DNA of 64,000 nt from Eremophila alpestris peregrina (Eukaryota > Chordata > Aves > Passeriformes > Alaudidae), in the NCBI GenBank assembly GCA_009792885.1, contig WMCF01000008.1, positions 17,470,952-17,534,951 of the forward strand, given 5' to 3'. The notes beneath the pieces are model-generated. The model was given only the letters and a program-made list of their open reading frames with translations, was not told the origin of the DNA and searched no databases. Below, piece by piece: positions 11,877 to 23,126 of this stretch (positions within the stretch are counted from its first letter, which is position 1; each line of letters begins with the position of its first letter). Position numbers and translations under genes: made by a program.

Positions 11877-14800
11877 TGAACAGTAATTCTAACAAAGAAT
11901 AAAAGATTTTAGAAGAAAGACAATTCCCTCGCAACGCTTAACTTGAGGCATATTTAGCTCAATCTTCCATGTCCTTGTGCAGGAAAAATTCATTCTGAGG
12001 CCTAACACCTTCTCAGCTACACTGTGTCATTATTAAAGTTCATCACAAGTATGCTGCATGTTGGCCATGGCTTTCTGGTGCAAGCATTGTGAAAAGGATC
12101 ATCAATGCCCAAGAAGAAGCTCTGGAGAACAGATGATCATCATCCTTTCAGCAGCTTGTCTTGTTTTCCTTTTTTCCCTTCACTCTCCAGTAAAGATTCA
12201 TCAGCAGTTGTTACAAGTCCCTACTGGTGGAGACCAATGAAAGCCTGGACATAAGATGCAGCCTGTTGCTCAGTGCTGAACTGGTATTTGTGCAAGTTTG
12301 ACTTTGTTTCACTGCTGCTAGGGGTGAAAGGGACATGCAGCACATACAACAGGATCAGAAAAAGGATAAACCCTCCATTACTATGCTTCACAGTGTTTGG
12401 CATTTGAAATCAAGAGATAATGTTAAATTCTGTCATATTGATTATGCACACAAAAAAACCTATCAGAGGCCAATGGTCAGCTTGTGACACAGGAGCCTAT
12501 TCTGAATGACCCACAGGGCAATTTGGGACAGTGCTGTGAAATTCTCCTATTTGAAAATTCATCTGTGGAAGACAAAAGCTTCTAGTTTCTTCTGAATCCA
12601 GTGAAATAATTTGAATTCAGAGAACATAGGCAGTCCTGTCCTTCAGAGGCAGGGTACTGCCAATTGGTTGGTTGGTATCACCTTTCAGTGAGGTAGCATC
12701 CTTCTGCTCCCATTGATCTTCTACCAGAGCTGCCCTTCACCTCTAAATTGAGAAAGAAAATACACCTTGGCACATGCTTCAGAAAAAGCTGCTTCTCCAG
12801 CTTTAGAGTACAATTGTCTTTGAGGATAGTCCATTTATTTGGGCTCAAACACAGTTTTTAATTGAAGTTGTTAAAGCTCCAGACTGAAAGTGCTTTTAAA
12901 ATTTGGTATGTCTCCTATGAATCACATCATATCCTGAGATCTCTAGAGTCTCAAGTTGCCTTTTTACAGCTCTAGGCTAAAAACTTAAAAGCAAAGCATT
13001 TTTAAAAGCTGAAGGAAAGAAAGGAAACACGAAGAGACTTGTCTGGCTCACAGCCAGGCCAAGGTTGCTATCTGAAGAATATTCTGAAATATAAATCACT
13101 TAATATGGAGACTTATTGTGTCATCAATTATTTATATTTAGCAGAATGAAGAAGAACTAACTCAGTTTCAAGAAACATGTAAAGATGAAAAGAAAAAAAG
13201 AAAACAAGAGGAAGATACAGCCATAAAATTAACTCTGGTTTAAGTTTCTTCCTTGAACTATTGGTATTGAACATTGTGATTTGCATTTAACATATTCCTT
13301 GTAGATGTCCACTGCTTTGTTTACTAATTCAAAATACATCATGTTCTTCCATAATAAAAATAGAAAGCTTAAATAAACAATTACGGAGCTAAAATGCAAT
13401 ATGAAAAACAAGAGCTAGGATAATTTGGGAAAAAAAGCAGTTCTACACAATTTAAAGGCTTTGCATTTCTATACCTCAAGTGTCAGCTTACCTGATACTT
13501 ATGTAACATTTGAGAGGTGATAGCCAAAAACCTCATTCAACTATCACCTTGCTATGTTGTTATACCGAATGTATTTCTGGACTCTGGCCCTAATTCAGAA
13601 GATGTCTATTATTTTCAAGTGCTGTAATTCTTAGTCTTATACATGCTTTAAACTTTAATGTATCTCAAGTTGTGGTTACGTTCATGAAGGTACTTCCATG
13701 TTTATGTGAACACTCCTAGGCACATGGACAAGTGTTCTAGAAGCCAGCTTTGCTGTGGGACACAGAATCAAACCTACTGACGTGAGAGGCAAATAGTGAT
13801 AACAGCAGCAGCACACATGAGAGCTCATGATGAGAGGGGAATGACAGTCTGTTAATCTGTTCTAGAGCTGTAGCCCACTACTTCCCTTGTTTCATCACAC
13901 TGTAGCCAATGTAATGTTAAATAGCTGTTCTGAACTTACATTAAATTTAGTGTAATCACCTTGCTGACTACAAAAATCCCTGCAGCTACACAGTCCCAAT
14001 CTGATTGCAAACTGATTTGCTTCTGACAAGTCATACCACACTGTCCAGGACATTGCCTTTCATCAAAATAGGTATTTCTCCATTAAAAAAAAGTAAGTGA
14101 AAACTGATGAAGAACCAAAATTCATCCTAGGCAAAAGGGCTGTTCTGTAAAAGCAGGGAAATATTTCTGACGCAAACAGGGACTCCTGATTGCTGAACCA
14201 CACATGAGTGTGGCCACCATATTAGTGGAAGGCCTGGGAAGCCAGTCCTGCACTCATGACTGGATCAATTTGTTAATGAGTACTCATAGGAAAGAGGATG
14301 GAGGGGAACAGGGATTTATGGTTTTCTCAATTATTTAGAAATTCATACTACTTACAACTACAGTACTCAAAAACTATGTCCCAATATGTATTCAGGTGAT
14401 CTACAAGGCTCTACTGGCACATTGTGGGCCACATCCTCCTCTCTTTTCCTCACACAAACTGGGAATAACTCAACTGCAATTCATGTATCTGAAACAGGGA
14501 GAAGAGTCAGACTTGAAGTCTAGTTTTCTCTTATTTTTAGAGAGGCTTTTCTAGCAAGCTATCACTTGCATGCAATGTAAGATGTCCCCTTGCAGAAACC
14601 ATAAGTGCTGTTGGCAGAAATATTCCAGTTTAATGAAGCTGCTAAAAGAGACTGCCACTTTTAATGTAAAAGGAGGGGTACTTTCAGGGAGAGATGCAGA
14701 AGAAATAGCTGCCTCCAGCAGAAATTAAATAGCTGGGGGAAAACAAGCCAACAGCTGTACACAGTGTAAATGATGATTAAATGGAACCACAAAGGAAGAA

Positions 14801-17800
14801 TAAGGAACAGATCAGTGGAAAGGGAGATGAAGACCTAGAAAACAGAGTATGAGTAATAGTGTTAAAGAAAATGACTTCTTGTGCAAGAGTAATGAAAATG
14901 CTAGACTATGTCTCTGAAAATACTAAACTGTGTAAAGAAGTAGTGATCATGGTGGGAAGTTATGATTTAGAAACTGGAAGGTGAAAAGTGCTAACTTAAA
15001 ATGCAGCCCACATCCTTAAAACGTCTGAGAACTCAAAAAGAAGCTATTTTTAAAGATTAAGTTGGAGATGCATAGGATGAAGGAACTGTGATGAAGAAGA
15101 GTTCAGAAGAAATGAAAAAAAATCAAAAGTTAACATCCAAAGCATATCTTTATGGCACTGGAAGCAGTTCTTTAGACTGAAAGCATGAAAAACCTCAGAG
15201 AAATTGTGAAAGGCCTCTGGTGCTATACATTAGATTTCTGCAACTTGCAGTGAATGACCAGTTGTGTTTAATAAAAATCAGCTTGAATGAGAGAAAGAAG
15301 ATCAAGCTGAAGAAATAAATAAAGAAAAAATATTGAAAGGACACATGGAAAAAAGCATCTCTTCAAATTAATATAAGAGGGGATACGTGAAAAAGAAGCT
15401 TGTCAGAGGGGAGAGAGACGGAAGAGCATGATGGAAAAACCTGACAGTTCATTTATACAGCTGGTAATTAGGCAGTTCCTGGGTGTCTTTTCCCTGCTCC
15501 AAGCTGTGAAGAGGTCAACTCCCACTCAGATTAGTCAAGGATCAAAGACTTTTGAAAGCCACATACAGTAAATTTTTTCATTCTAATATGGTTTGGGATG
15601 CCTCTGAGCTAGTCCTGTGTACACAACTGGAATTTAAGGAAGGGAAATAGAATGAAAAGACTGAAAAGGAGGAAGAGGATTAACAGGGAAAATAGTTATT
15701 TTTAACTTTTCTTCCAGTAGTGTCAAAATGATGAAATGTAATTAATATTGATCCTCTGTGATTCAGAAACTGCCTGTAATATCTTTGAGTCTATATGCCA
15801 CTTGCACAGCTGCTGTTGGTTTTCCAGGGGCACAGAGCTGCACTGAGCCCCACAAACCATGAAAAAGAGAAAAAGAACCATTGGGCATTACTCTGGTGGG
15901 GGAGCTAAGCAGAGGCAATGGTTTCAGCAAGGGCATTTAAATAGGTGCCTATCACAGCTTTAAATGGTTAGATGTTGGGGAAGACAGTCATTAATTTAAT
16001 GCAGCAGTTGCTTACACATAAGGCCACATTTGGAACACTTTTGTAGATGGGATGAATCATAACTGCTCCAAGTTGTGACAGTTCATTGTGAAGTTCATCA
16101 TCTGTGTCACCTGTGTGCACCTCATCCAAAACCTCCTGAAAAACCTGTATTCTGGAAAGCTGGAGGCAAGATGAGCAGATCGTCCTGACTGCCAAAGTGC
16201 CATTGTTGATGTATTTCTGCCAATCCACTTTCATGACAGACTCTTCTTTCCAGCCATGGTAAGACACTGCATGCCACTGTCTCTCAGCCCGTCTGTCCTA
16301 TTAAATTGTCTGCTCTCCCTCTGGCTGTTTTGTGTTTAACTTGTGTATGCAGGTTTTAATCCCTCCAGCCGATTAGTTAGGAGAAAAAACAATCCTAATC
16401 TGATAACAATAGGATAATGTATCACTGCAAAGATAGGATGATTACATTATTGAAAAAATATTATTTATTTGCGAATGTGGTTTACAGCAGAATGCAATAG
16501 GGTTTTTTTTTTTTTTTTAGGAAACTAAGAAGTCTTGAAGACATAATGGATTTAAGAGCACTTTATGAAATACTGATATAATCCACTAAGAAGAGATACC
16601 TCTCAGTTCATTTCAGCAGCATGTTTTTATGCTGGTGGTCCTAAGGGACTTAGCATATCTTTGCATTTTCTTGTTCTTGGATCAATTTGCCCTGCCTGGG
16701 AAATTTTGTGCATTCAGAAAAATAAAATCCAGGCATATTTTTCCTTATTATAAAAAGCTGCCCTCCAAAGAAATTTCTTGATAATTATTTCCACAATGAC
16801 CTAGCTGAAAGAACTTGTAAATTTCAAGGCTTGAATTGACAACGTATCAGATATCTGTGTAAAACAATTGATTTATGCAGGCCTCAATATTTTAGCTATT
16901 GGTCACAGTTTGAGACTGATTAGCTGGGAATTCAGGAACCCATTTCATTCAATTGTTCACGTAAGCTTATTAGACATCTTGTAAGACAGGAAAACAGTAG
17001 CTGAATAGAACTTCCTTTTGTACTGAGGTGTGTAACCCTACTTCTTCACATCAGCAAGCACACATCTGGTGCATTCAGGACTAGGAAATGCACATCTGGA
17101 TTACATGACAGCAGTGAGCCTCCAGCCTGCCTCTCAAGTACAGAAAACCCCTCTAGAGGTCTGGAACTTCTCTTCTGATAGCCCTCCTGGTGACTCCAGG
17201 TGACCACCCACAGATGTCTAATTACAGAGGCTCCCAGGGGCAGGGACGCTGTGGAGGACACAGGCAGGGAGAAGCAGCTTGTCCAGAGCAGGGGATGCCT
17301 GAGGCAGAGCTCAAAGCACACGGTCAGCAGCTGGACTAATTCAAGCACAGATCAAGGCCATTGCCAGTGACCTCAATCAGACTAAATTTACAGAACTCTT
17401 TCCAGCATCTTTAGCTGCTTCTATTGACAATATTTAGGCCTTTAAATTTAATAGATTAAATACAAAATAAATATATATTTTAACTTATTTTGCTGAGTCA
17501 AGTTGGAGGCTATGCCAAGGAAAAGCTGAAATCACAGTGAGAATCTTCCCAAAGAGGTAAAATCATGTTGTATGCATGTTATGAAGGGAGAGGGGAGGGC
17601 TTAGACAAGTCCCTGCCTTAGACAGATTTCTGGCAGTAGACAGCAGCTTTATTGAGGCAGCCATCACCCTAAAATCCACTCTCACTTGCAAGTTCTTAAT
17701 AATGACAGATCAGGCCTACCACAACACGAAGAATTTATTGAGGAGACCAAGGAAAACAGACTACTTACTACACTGGGTAACACAAAAAACCCTCTACTTG

Positions 17801-20800
17801 TAGATAAAAATACCGTGCACAATAATAAATGTTACAGCTAGTGAAGAAATAGGGTAGATTAAGAGTCAATGTCACTTACCAACACTGGACACTGGTGTGC
17901 AGAGAATCTCCTAATTTCTCTCAATTCTACAGAGGTATCTCCACATGAATGTCTCTAGGCTCAGGAAGTCTTTTATAAGTTCTCTGAGGGGAAGGTGCCT
18001 GACAGTCAAGAGAAAGCTGTTGCTGTATTCCTGGTTTTGTTTGTTTGCCTTGTTATACATACAAACCAGTAAAGAACTGCTATTCCTTTTCCCATATCTT
18101 TGCCTGAGAGCCCCTTAATTTCATAGTTGTAATAACTTGGAGGGAAGGGGGTTATATTTTCCATTCCAAGTAAGGTTCTTGCCTTCCTTGGCAGACATTG
18201 GTCTTTCAAACCAAGACAAATATCTAAAAGAGAAGATTTTAAAGGTTAAAGTTTCCGAAATAAGTGATGTAAAAGACTACATCTATCACAAACCAATACT
18301 ACAGGTCAAGAGAGATGAACTGTCATTGAATTTACACAGGAGAATTGTAAATGCAGTGATTCTTTTTAGAAGTTTTTAATAATTGACTGCACAGTAATCT
18401 CTTGTTAACAAGAACTTAAGTTTCCCCCCTCTGCAAAGGAGATTATTTTATGCAGAATATACAAACAGTACAGCCTTGTATGATCCAGTTAATATTTAAT
18501 TAATATGTTCTCATACACTTCACTATATTTATAGTCTCACCAAATGTTAATAGTTTTATTGAAGTTTCCTTGTTGAATATATCCTTTGCACTGAAATTTC
18601 AATTAGAAAATTTTGTAAAATGCAACCAACTCATATTTTACAATCACACCTTGCTCTGCCATGGAGCTGTGCTGGTTTCCCAGGTAGGTACTGTTCTGGG
18701 GCTATGAGCTGGTCTTGTTGAGTCCCACAGCTTTGCTGACACTGTTGTTCAGTTCTGAGTCAATCTGTGTAATTCCAAGAAGTATTCACAGCCTCACCAG
18801 AACTTTATGTTTTCTGAGCTCAGGAGAGATGTTCAAACAGCCTTTTATTTCCTTTATGGCTGGCAGGAGGTTCCTGCAGAATGTCTTTGGCTTTCCTAGT
18901 CTTTTCTCTCCAGGTTCCTACCTTTGCACCCTGGTGCTGATGATTCACGTGTTGGTCATTCATGTGCAGGCAGACAGTATTAACTCATCTATCTGCCCAC
19001 TACTGCAGTCACAGATGTTTCCTATCTCATTACAGAACTCCCAACAGCAACACCTCTCAAGTATCACAACACCACATATTCAAAGCAACCCTCTTCTCCA
19101 TTTCCACACATTGCCTCTTTGTCCAACCAGATGTTCACAGGATGTCCTCTCCTTATCAGAGTAACATGGAGAGGGTTTAACTTCAGGTTTACATTGAGAA
19201 GGCTGGTCAAGAGGGTGACTCCTGGGCCTGAGGCAGAGTCAGGTCATGTGGCTGGCATCGGGGTTGTGCTAGTTGGGAGGTTGAACCCCTCCTGTGATGG
19301 CAAAGAGGAGGTCCAAAGGGGCTGCTGAGGCTGGCTCTTTGACTACCTGTGATCCTGCTTGGTCCTGTGGCTCAGTACTGGAACTTTAGATCTAAGTAAC
19401 ACATTCTTCTTACTCCTCTCAGCTGCTGTGTCAACCACGGGAAGATTTGAAATAGCTTCTACACAGCCTATTGGTGTCAGTAATGGTAGGCAGCAGCAGG
19501 CACTTCATGCTGAATCACAAGCTTTTCTTGCTGCATCTGGGCAAGCTGGCAGTTTCAATGTTTGGACAGACTGCAGCAATGTTTTTCAGCAGGTTTCAGT
19601 ATGTCTCTTTCCAAACACTATTGTGCAAAGCTCATACCTACCCCAGATAGACTCAGAATGATGGAGAAAACACCTGCTTCCTGAGTAGATAATTCCAGGA
19701 GTTAATTACACTCACTGTGAATAATGTGGTCCTATTTCTGTTCTCATTTTATTTGGCTTAGTTTCCAGCTAAAGAATCTTCCTGTCCTTTGACTATTAGA
19801 AATCCTCTATACAGATATTCAATTGAATAAACTCTGAGCTTCCTCTTCAACAAATTAAGCAGTTTGAAGTTCTATTATTAGGTTCCCTGGGCTTTATATA
19901 ATTCTTTTAAGTCATTCTGGAAGTCCTTTCACATTTTTCAGAGTTCTTCAAAGAAAGCAGAAGTTAATGTTGGGCTGTATTCCAGGTACAGCCATGGAGT
20001 CTCAGATGTGGTACAGGAGTGCTCTAGGGTGTATTGTGCATTCTTGATCTTCTAACCATTCATTAAATTAAAGCCATTCTGGCCATGACTTTGTCATTGC
20101 ATAACCCACCAGGTAACAGAAATTGTATCATCACTGCTTTTTCTGACTTCAGTGCTCCACAGTCCCTGCCCCATGTCTCTCTGAAAAGTCACATGCATAT
20201 TTTCTGTCCTAATTAAAATCATTAAAAGTTCAGCTCATCTCTGAAAAAAAAATTATTAGTAATATGACTTTCATAATTTATTTCCAAGCCCAAATTTCTT
20301 TATGAGCTACAATGTTAATTGTGCTTTATATTCACTAAAGCAATTTCAGCTTGTTTGTGAACTGGTTTCGTTGGTCTCTATGTTGCTGTATTTTAACACA
20401 CAGCATATTCTGTAAGGATGATGCATTAATCTAGTTAAGAAATCAAAACAGGTATTTCCAGCCTGAGAGGTTTCCCTTCTTGAACCCCCAAGGGAATTTA
20501 ACTCTGTGTTGTGGATTTTTGACTGTTTTCATTTCAATTGAATCACAATTGTTATGCTGGGGATAAATTTGTACCAGCTTGTTCCCTGGCTTATTTGAAT
20601 GATTACACAATTGTCACACTCTAGGAAATATTTCTGCTATTCAAAGCATAGGGCTAATAAGAATTTTCTCCGTGGAAATAAAAGATTATGGGTAGAAAGC
20701 ATAAAGGAGAACAAGACTATATTATCTCATGAAAGCAATCAACAAATACTAATCCCTTTAAGTTCTCAGTTTTGAAGTAGAATAGCACTATGCATGGTAT

Positions 20801-22539
20801 AGAATGCACAAGGATCAGTCTGTACTATCAGCTAGGTGGACAAAATAAGTAGAAAAATACTTCAGTTTGCATCTTTCTGAAAGGAAGGCTCTTTCCTCCT
20901 GTTATCTGTTATTCACTGGATTGTTATTCACACAGCTCTTTGTGATTTTCAGTTAATACTGCAAGAGAGAGTGTCATTATATTTGTTTTAGAAGTAATGT
21001 TATTACGTCAACACTAGTATTTCTGTTACCTAGTTATCCCTTTGAATCACCCTATGTGAACCTTGCTTGGTTGTTTTTCTTTTTTTTTCTTTCTTTTTCT
21101 TTCTCTCTCTCTCTCTTGAGTTTGAACAAAAGGTTTACCTGATTGCAATAAGTATTCACTTTAGTTAAAAAAATGTCCAAGAAAAGACATCAGGCCGCAC
21201 TTGAACACACTGGATTGCATTCAAGGAGACCTGGCTGGGGCTATTCAATATCTCATCGTTCATACAAAGTTTGCTGATCTTTCTTACAGTTGCCCAGCAA
21301 CAAAGTGTCCAAGTCAGTCCCTTTTAATTAATGACAGGGAAGCAATTGGTTAATAATTAATGCAAAGATTTGGGACTTCTGAAGTAAAGTCTTGACAGCT
21401 CATGTCTTTAACACATGGCTTTTAACCTAGGAAAATTATTTTTCTCACAATATTTAAATAAATGTCTCATAAGTCTATTGAAATTTAAACTGTGAATTAA
21501 ATGCCTCCCACTTTCAGATCATTGTCTGGATGATGCATATTCTACCAAGTAAGTTGAAGAAAAATGGGTTTGCCAGATACCTTAAAAATTATATGGACAA
21601 AATACTCCTAATGCACGGATTGCTGTACAAAATGGGATTGTCAAGGCATTAACACCGTCTTAATTTTGTCACCCCTTTGCCGTGCTGGGCTTATGCATCC
21701 TATTGATTGCCATCTCCATAGAATGTTCATAAGTACTCAGGTCTATCATTCAGGGTACAGCTCTTAGCAGGATTGCAAAATAGCTTGTAGGGAAGCTTTG
21801 TCTCCTGAAAATAGGTTGTGACACAGAGGTTGCAATTGTGTTTGAAAAATTTTGTCAGAAATGTTTATTGTCCCTGGTACTGCCCTGGGTCAGGACAGGG
21901 GGATGTTATCAGCACTTGACTCATAACAGCCATATCATTTAGGGGAAGGCAAAAGCAAGCAGAAATATTTCACAGTGTTACCAAGAGACGAACTTCCTTG
22001 TGAAATTTATTGCCCATGAAAATAATGGATTGTAGAATTAACCTGTCACACAAAGAAACAGATAACGTGGCCTCGCTCTTGCTGCTCAATGGCTGTGGCC
22101 AGACTGGGGGTTACTGGTAACATGGGTGATACTGAGGTATGTGCATGAAATAATTGCAGCAGAAATCGCCCAGTTTTTTGTTTTGTTTTGTTTTTTTATA
22201 TAAATAGTGCAAAGATGCATCAGTTAATGTCTCCAAGACATCTTTCATTACACCAGGGCTGGCACGACTCCCTGAGCAATAGTCAGGCCCCGGAGGCCAC
22301 AGAGCCATGTGGGGAGGCCTACAGAGAGGGCCTGGGGAAGTATCCCCAGAGGAATGTCACTGATGCCACCAGAGGCCTCCTGGCACGGCGCCTGAGGGCT
22401 GTACAGGTGTATCTTAAGTGTTCCCTCAGGAAGCAGTGCAGGAATGGGGTACACAAAAGGAAAGCCTTCTCCGAGAGACTCCAGGTAACTAGAGGCGTTG
22501 TGGGAACTGCAGACCCCGGCCATTAAAGCCCTTTAAAAA
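11877..22539. other. Intergenic, no gene recognised
   Basis: Mostly unique AT-rich sequence. The stretch 21300-21760 contains several TAATTA-type words and few repeats, as regulatory elements can. A poly-T run is at 16503-16519. No exons were recognised. Confidence 0.6.
21071..21117. repeat. Polypyrimidine tract ending in (CT)n
   Basis: T-rich run passing into CTTT units and then about seven CT repeats before TTGAG. Confidence 0.85.
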
Positions 22540-22545
22540 CACGTG
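22540..22545. promoter_or_regulatory. E-box CACGTG at the island edge
   Basis: Palindromic CACGTG directly after a TTTAAAAA stretch, at the left edge of the CpG island. It could bind bHLH factors (USF, MYC or CLOCK type). Motif only. Confidence 0.35.
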
Positions 22546-22665
22546 GATTGCTGCTGCTGCCCAGTTGCCCGCCTCGGGGCCGGGCCGCGGCAGCAGCGGA
22601 ACTGCTCCCGCCGCCTCCGGAGGCCTCGGGCCGGGAGCGGGCCCGGGCGCGGGCAGCGCCCCGCG

Positions 22666-22677
22666 CCGCCAGATGGC
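22666..22677 (+). promoter_or_regulatory. CTCF-like motif in the CpG island
   Basis: CCGCCAGATGGC matches the CTCF core CCASYAGRKGGC with one mismatch (G for A at the third base) and continues GCT. The overlapping GATGGCG is also a partial YY1-type match. This is a motif match only. Confidence 0.5.
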
Positions 22678-22796
22678 GCTCGCCGCCAGGCGGAGGAGCC
22701 GCCGCTGCCCCGAGGGCGCCCGGCGGCAGAGCGGGGCCGGCGCGGCCCGGGCCGGCCTGGCTGTCCTGGCACACTCGCCCAGAGAGTCCCTGTTTG

Positions 22797-22804
22797 CTTT
22801 TATA
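22797..22804 (-). promoter_or_regulatory. TATA box (TATAAAAG) on the minus strand
   Basis: A perfect TATAAAAG on the minus strand. Initiation 25-30 bp downstream would fall near 22770 and the transcript would run through the GC-rich core toward lower coordinates. No clear GTAAGT or GTGAGT donor was seen in the first few hundred bases. Confidence 0.4.
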
Positions 22805-23047
22805 CAAACAGGATTTTGACAAATAAAGACGAGTGCCCGGTGATTTCCGGGCAGAGCTTTCTCGCTCGGGCAGCGTTCCCGCCTGCTCCCGCAGGGCTTG
22901 CTGCCGGCCCCGGCGCCCGTGGGTCAAACCCCGGAGGCTCGAAGCGTGTGGTGCCCGGGTACCGGCTGGAGGGCACGGTGATGGAATCACCACGGCTGAA
23001 AGAAACCCACACCGTGCGATCGACTTGTAGTCTCGGCCATCAAACTG

Positions 23048-23126
23048 GTGGTTGTTGTTTTGTTGGCGTCTTTGGTTTTGTTTGGTTTTTTTTGGTTTTT
23101 TATTTTTTAGTTTTGTTTTTTTAATA
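23048..23126. repeat. GT/T-rich low-complexity tract beside the CpG island
   Basis: Runs of T broken by GG and GTTTT units. It directly borders the CpG island on its right side. The long minus-strand frame crossing it (lysine-rich) is an artefact of this composition. Confidence 0.8.

Larger units (their letters stand above)
22540..23010. promoter_or_regulatory. Orphan CpG island
   Basis: A sharply bounded GC-rich block dense in CpG, densest from 22560 to 22760, standing in an AT-rich, CpG-poor region. In birds such islands usually mark promoters. No exon of a known protein was recognised in any frame. The GC-rich open frames (Ala, Arg, Gly, Pro) are explained by composition, and some lack an ATG. 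A TATA-like TTTAAAA and an E-box flank it on the left, and a minus-strand TATA box lies inside it, so it may promote a non-coding RNA or be a first untranslated exon of a distant gene. Confidence 0.85.

Noticed and set aside
15968..16267. Minus-strand frame of 99 codons with protein-like composition
   Set aside because: No family recognised and no splice or promoter context. Left uncalled.
19190..19300. Possible tRNA-like B-box (GGTTGAACCCC)
   Set aside because: No matching A-box or cloverleaf could be built around it.
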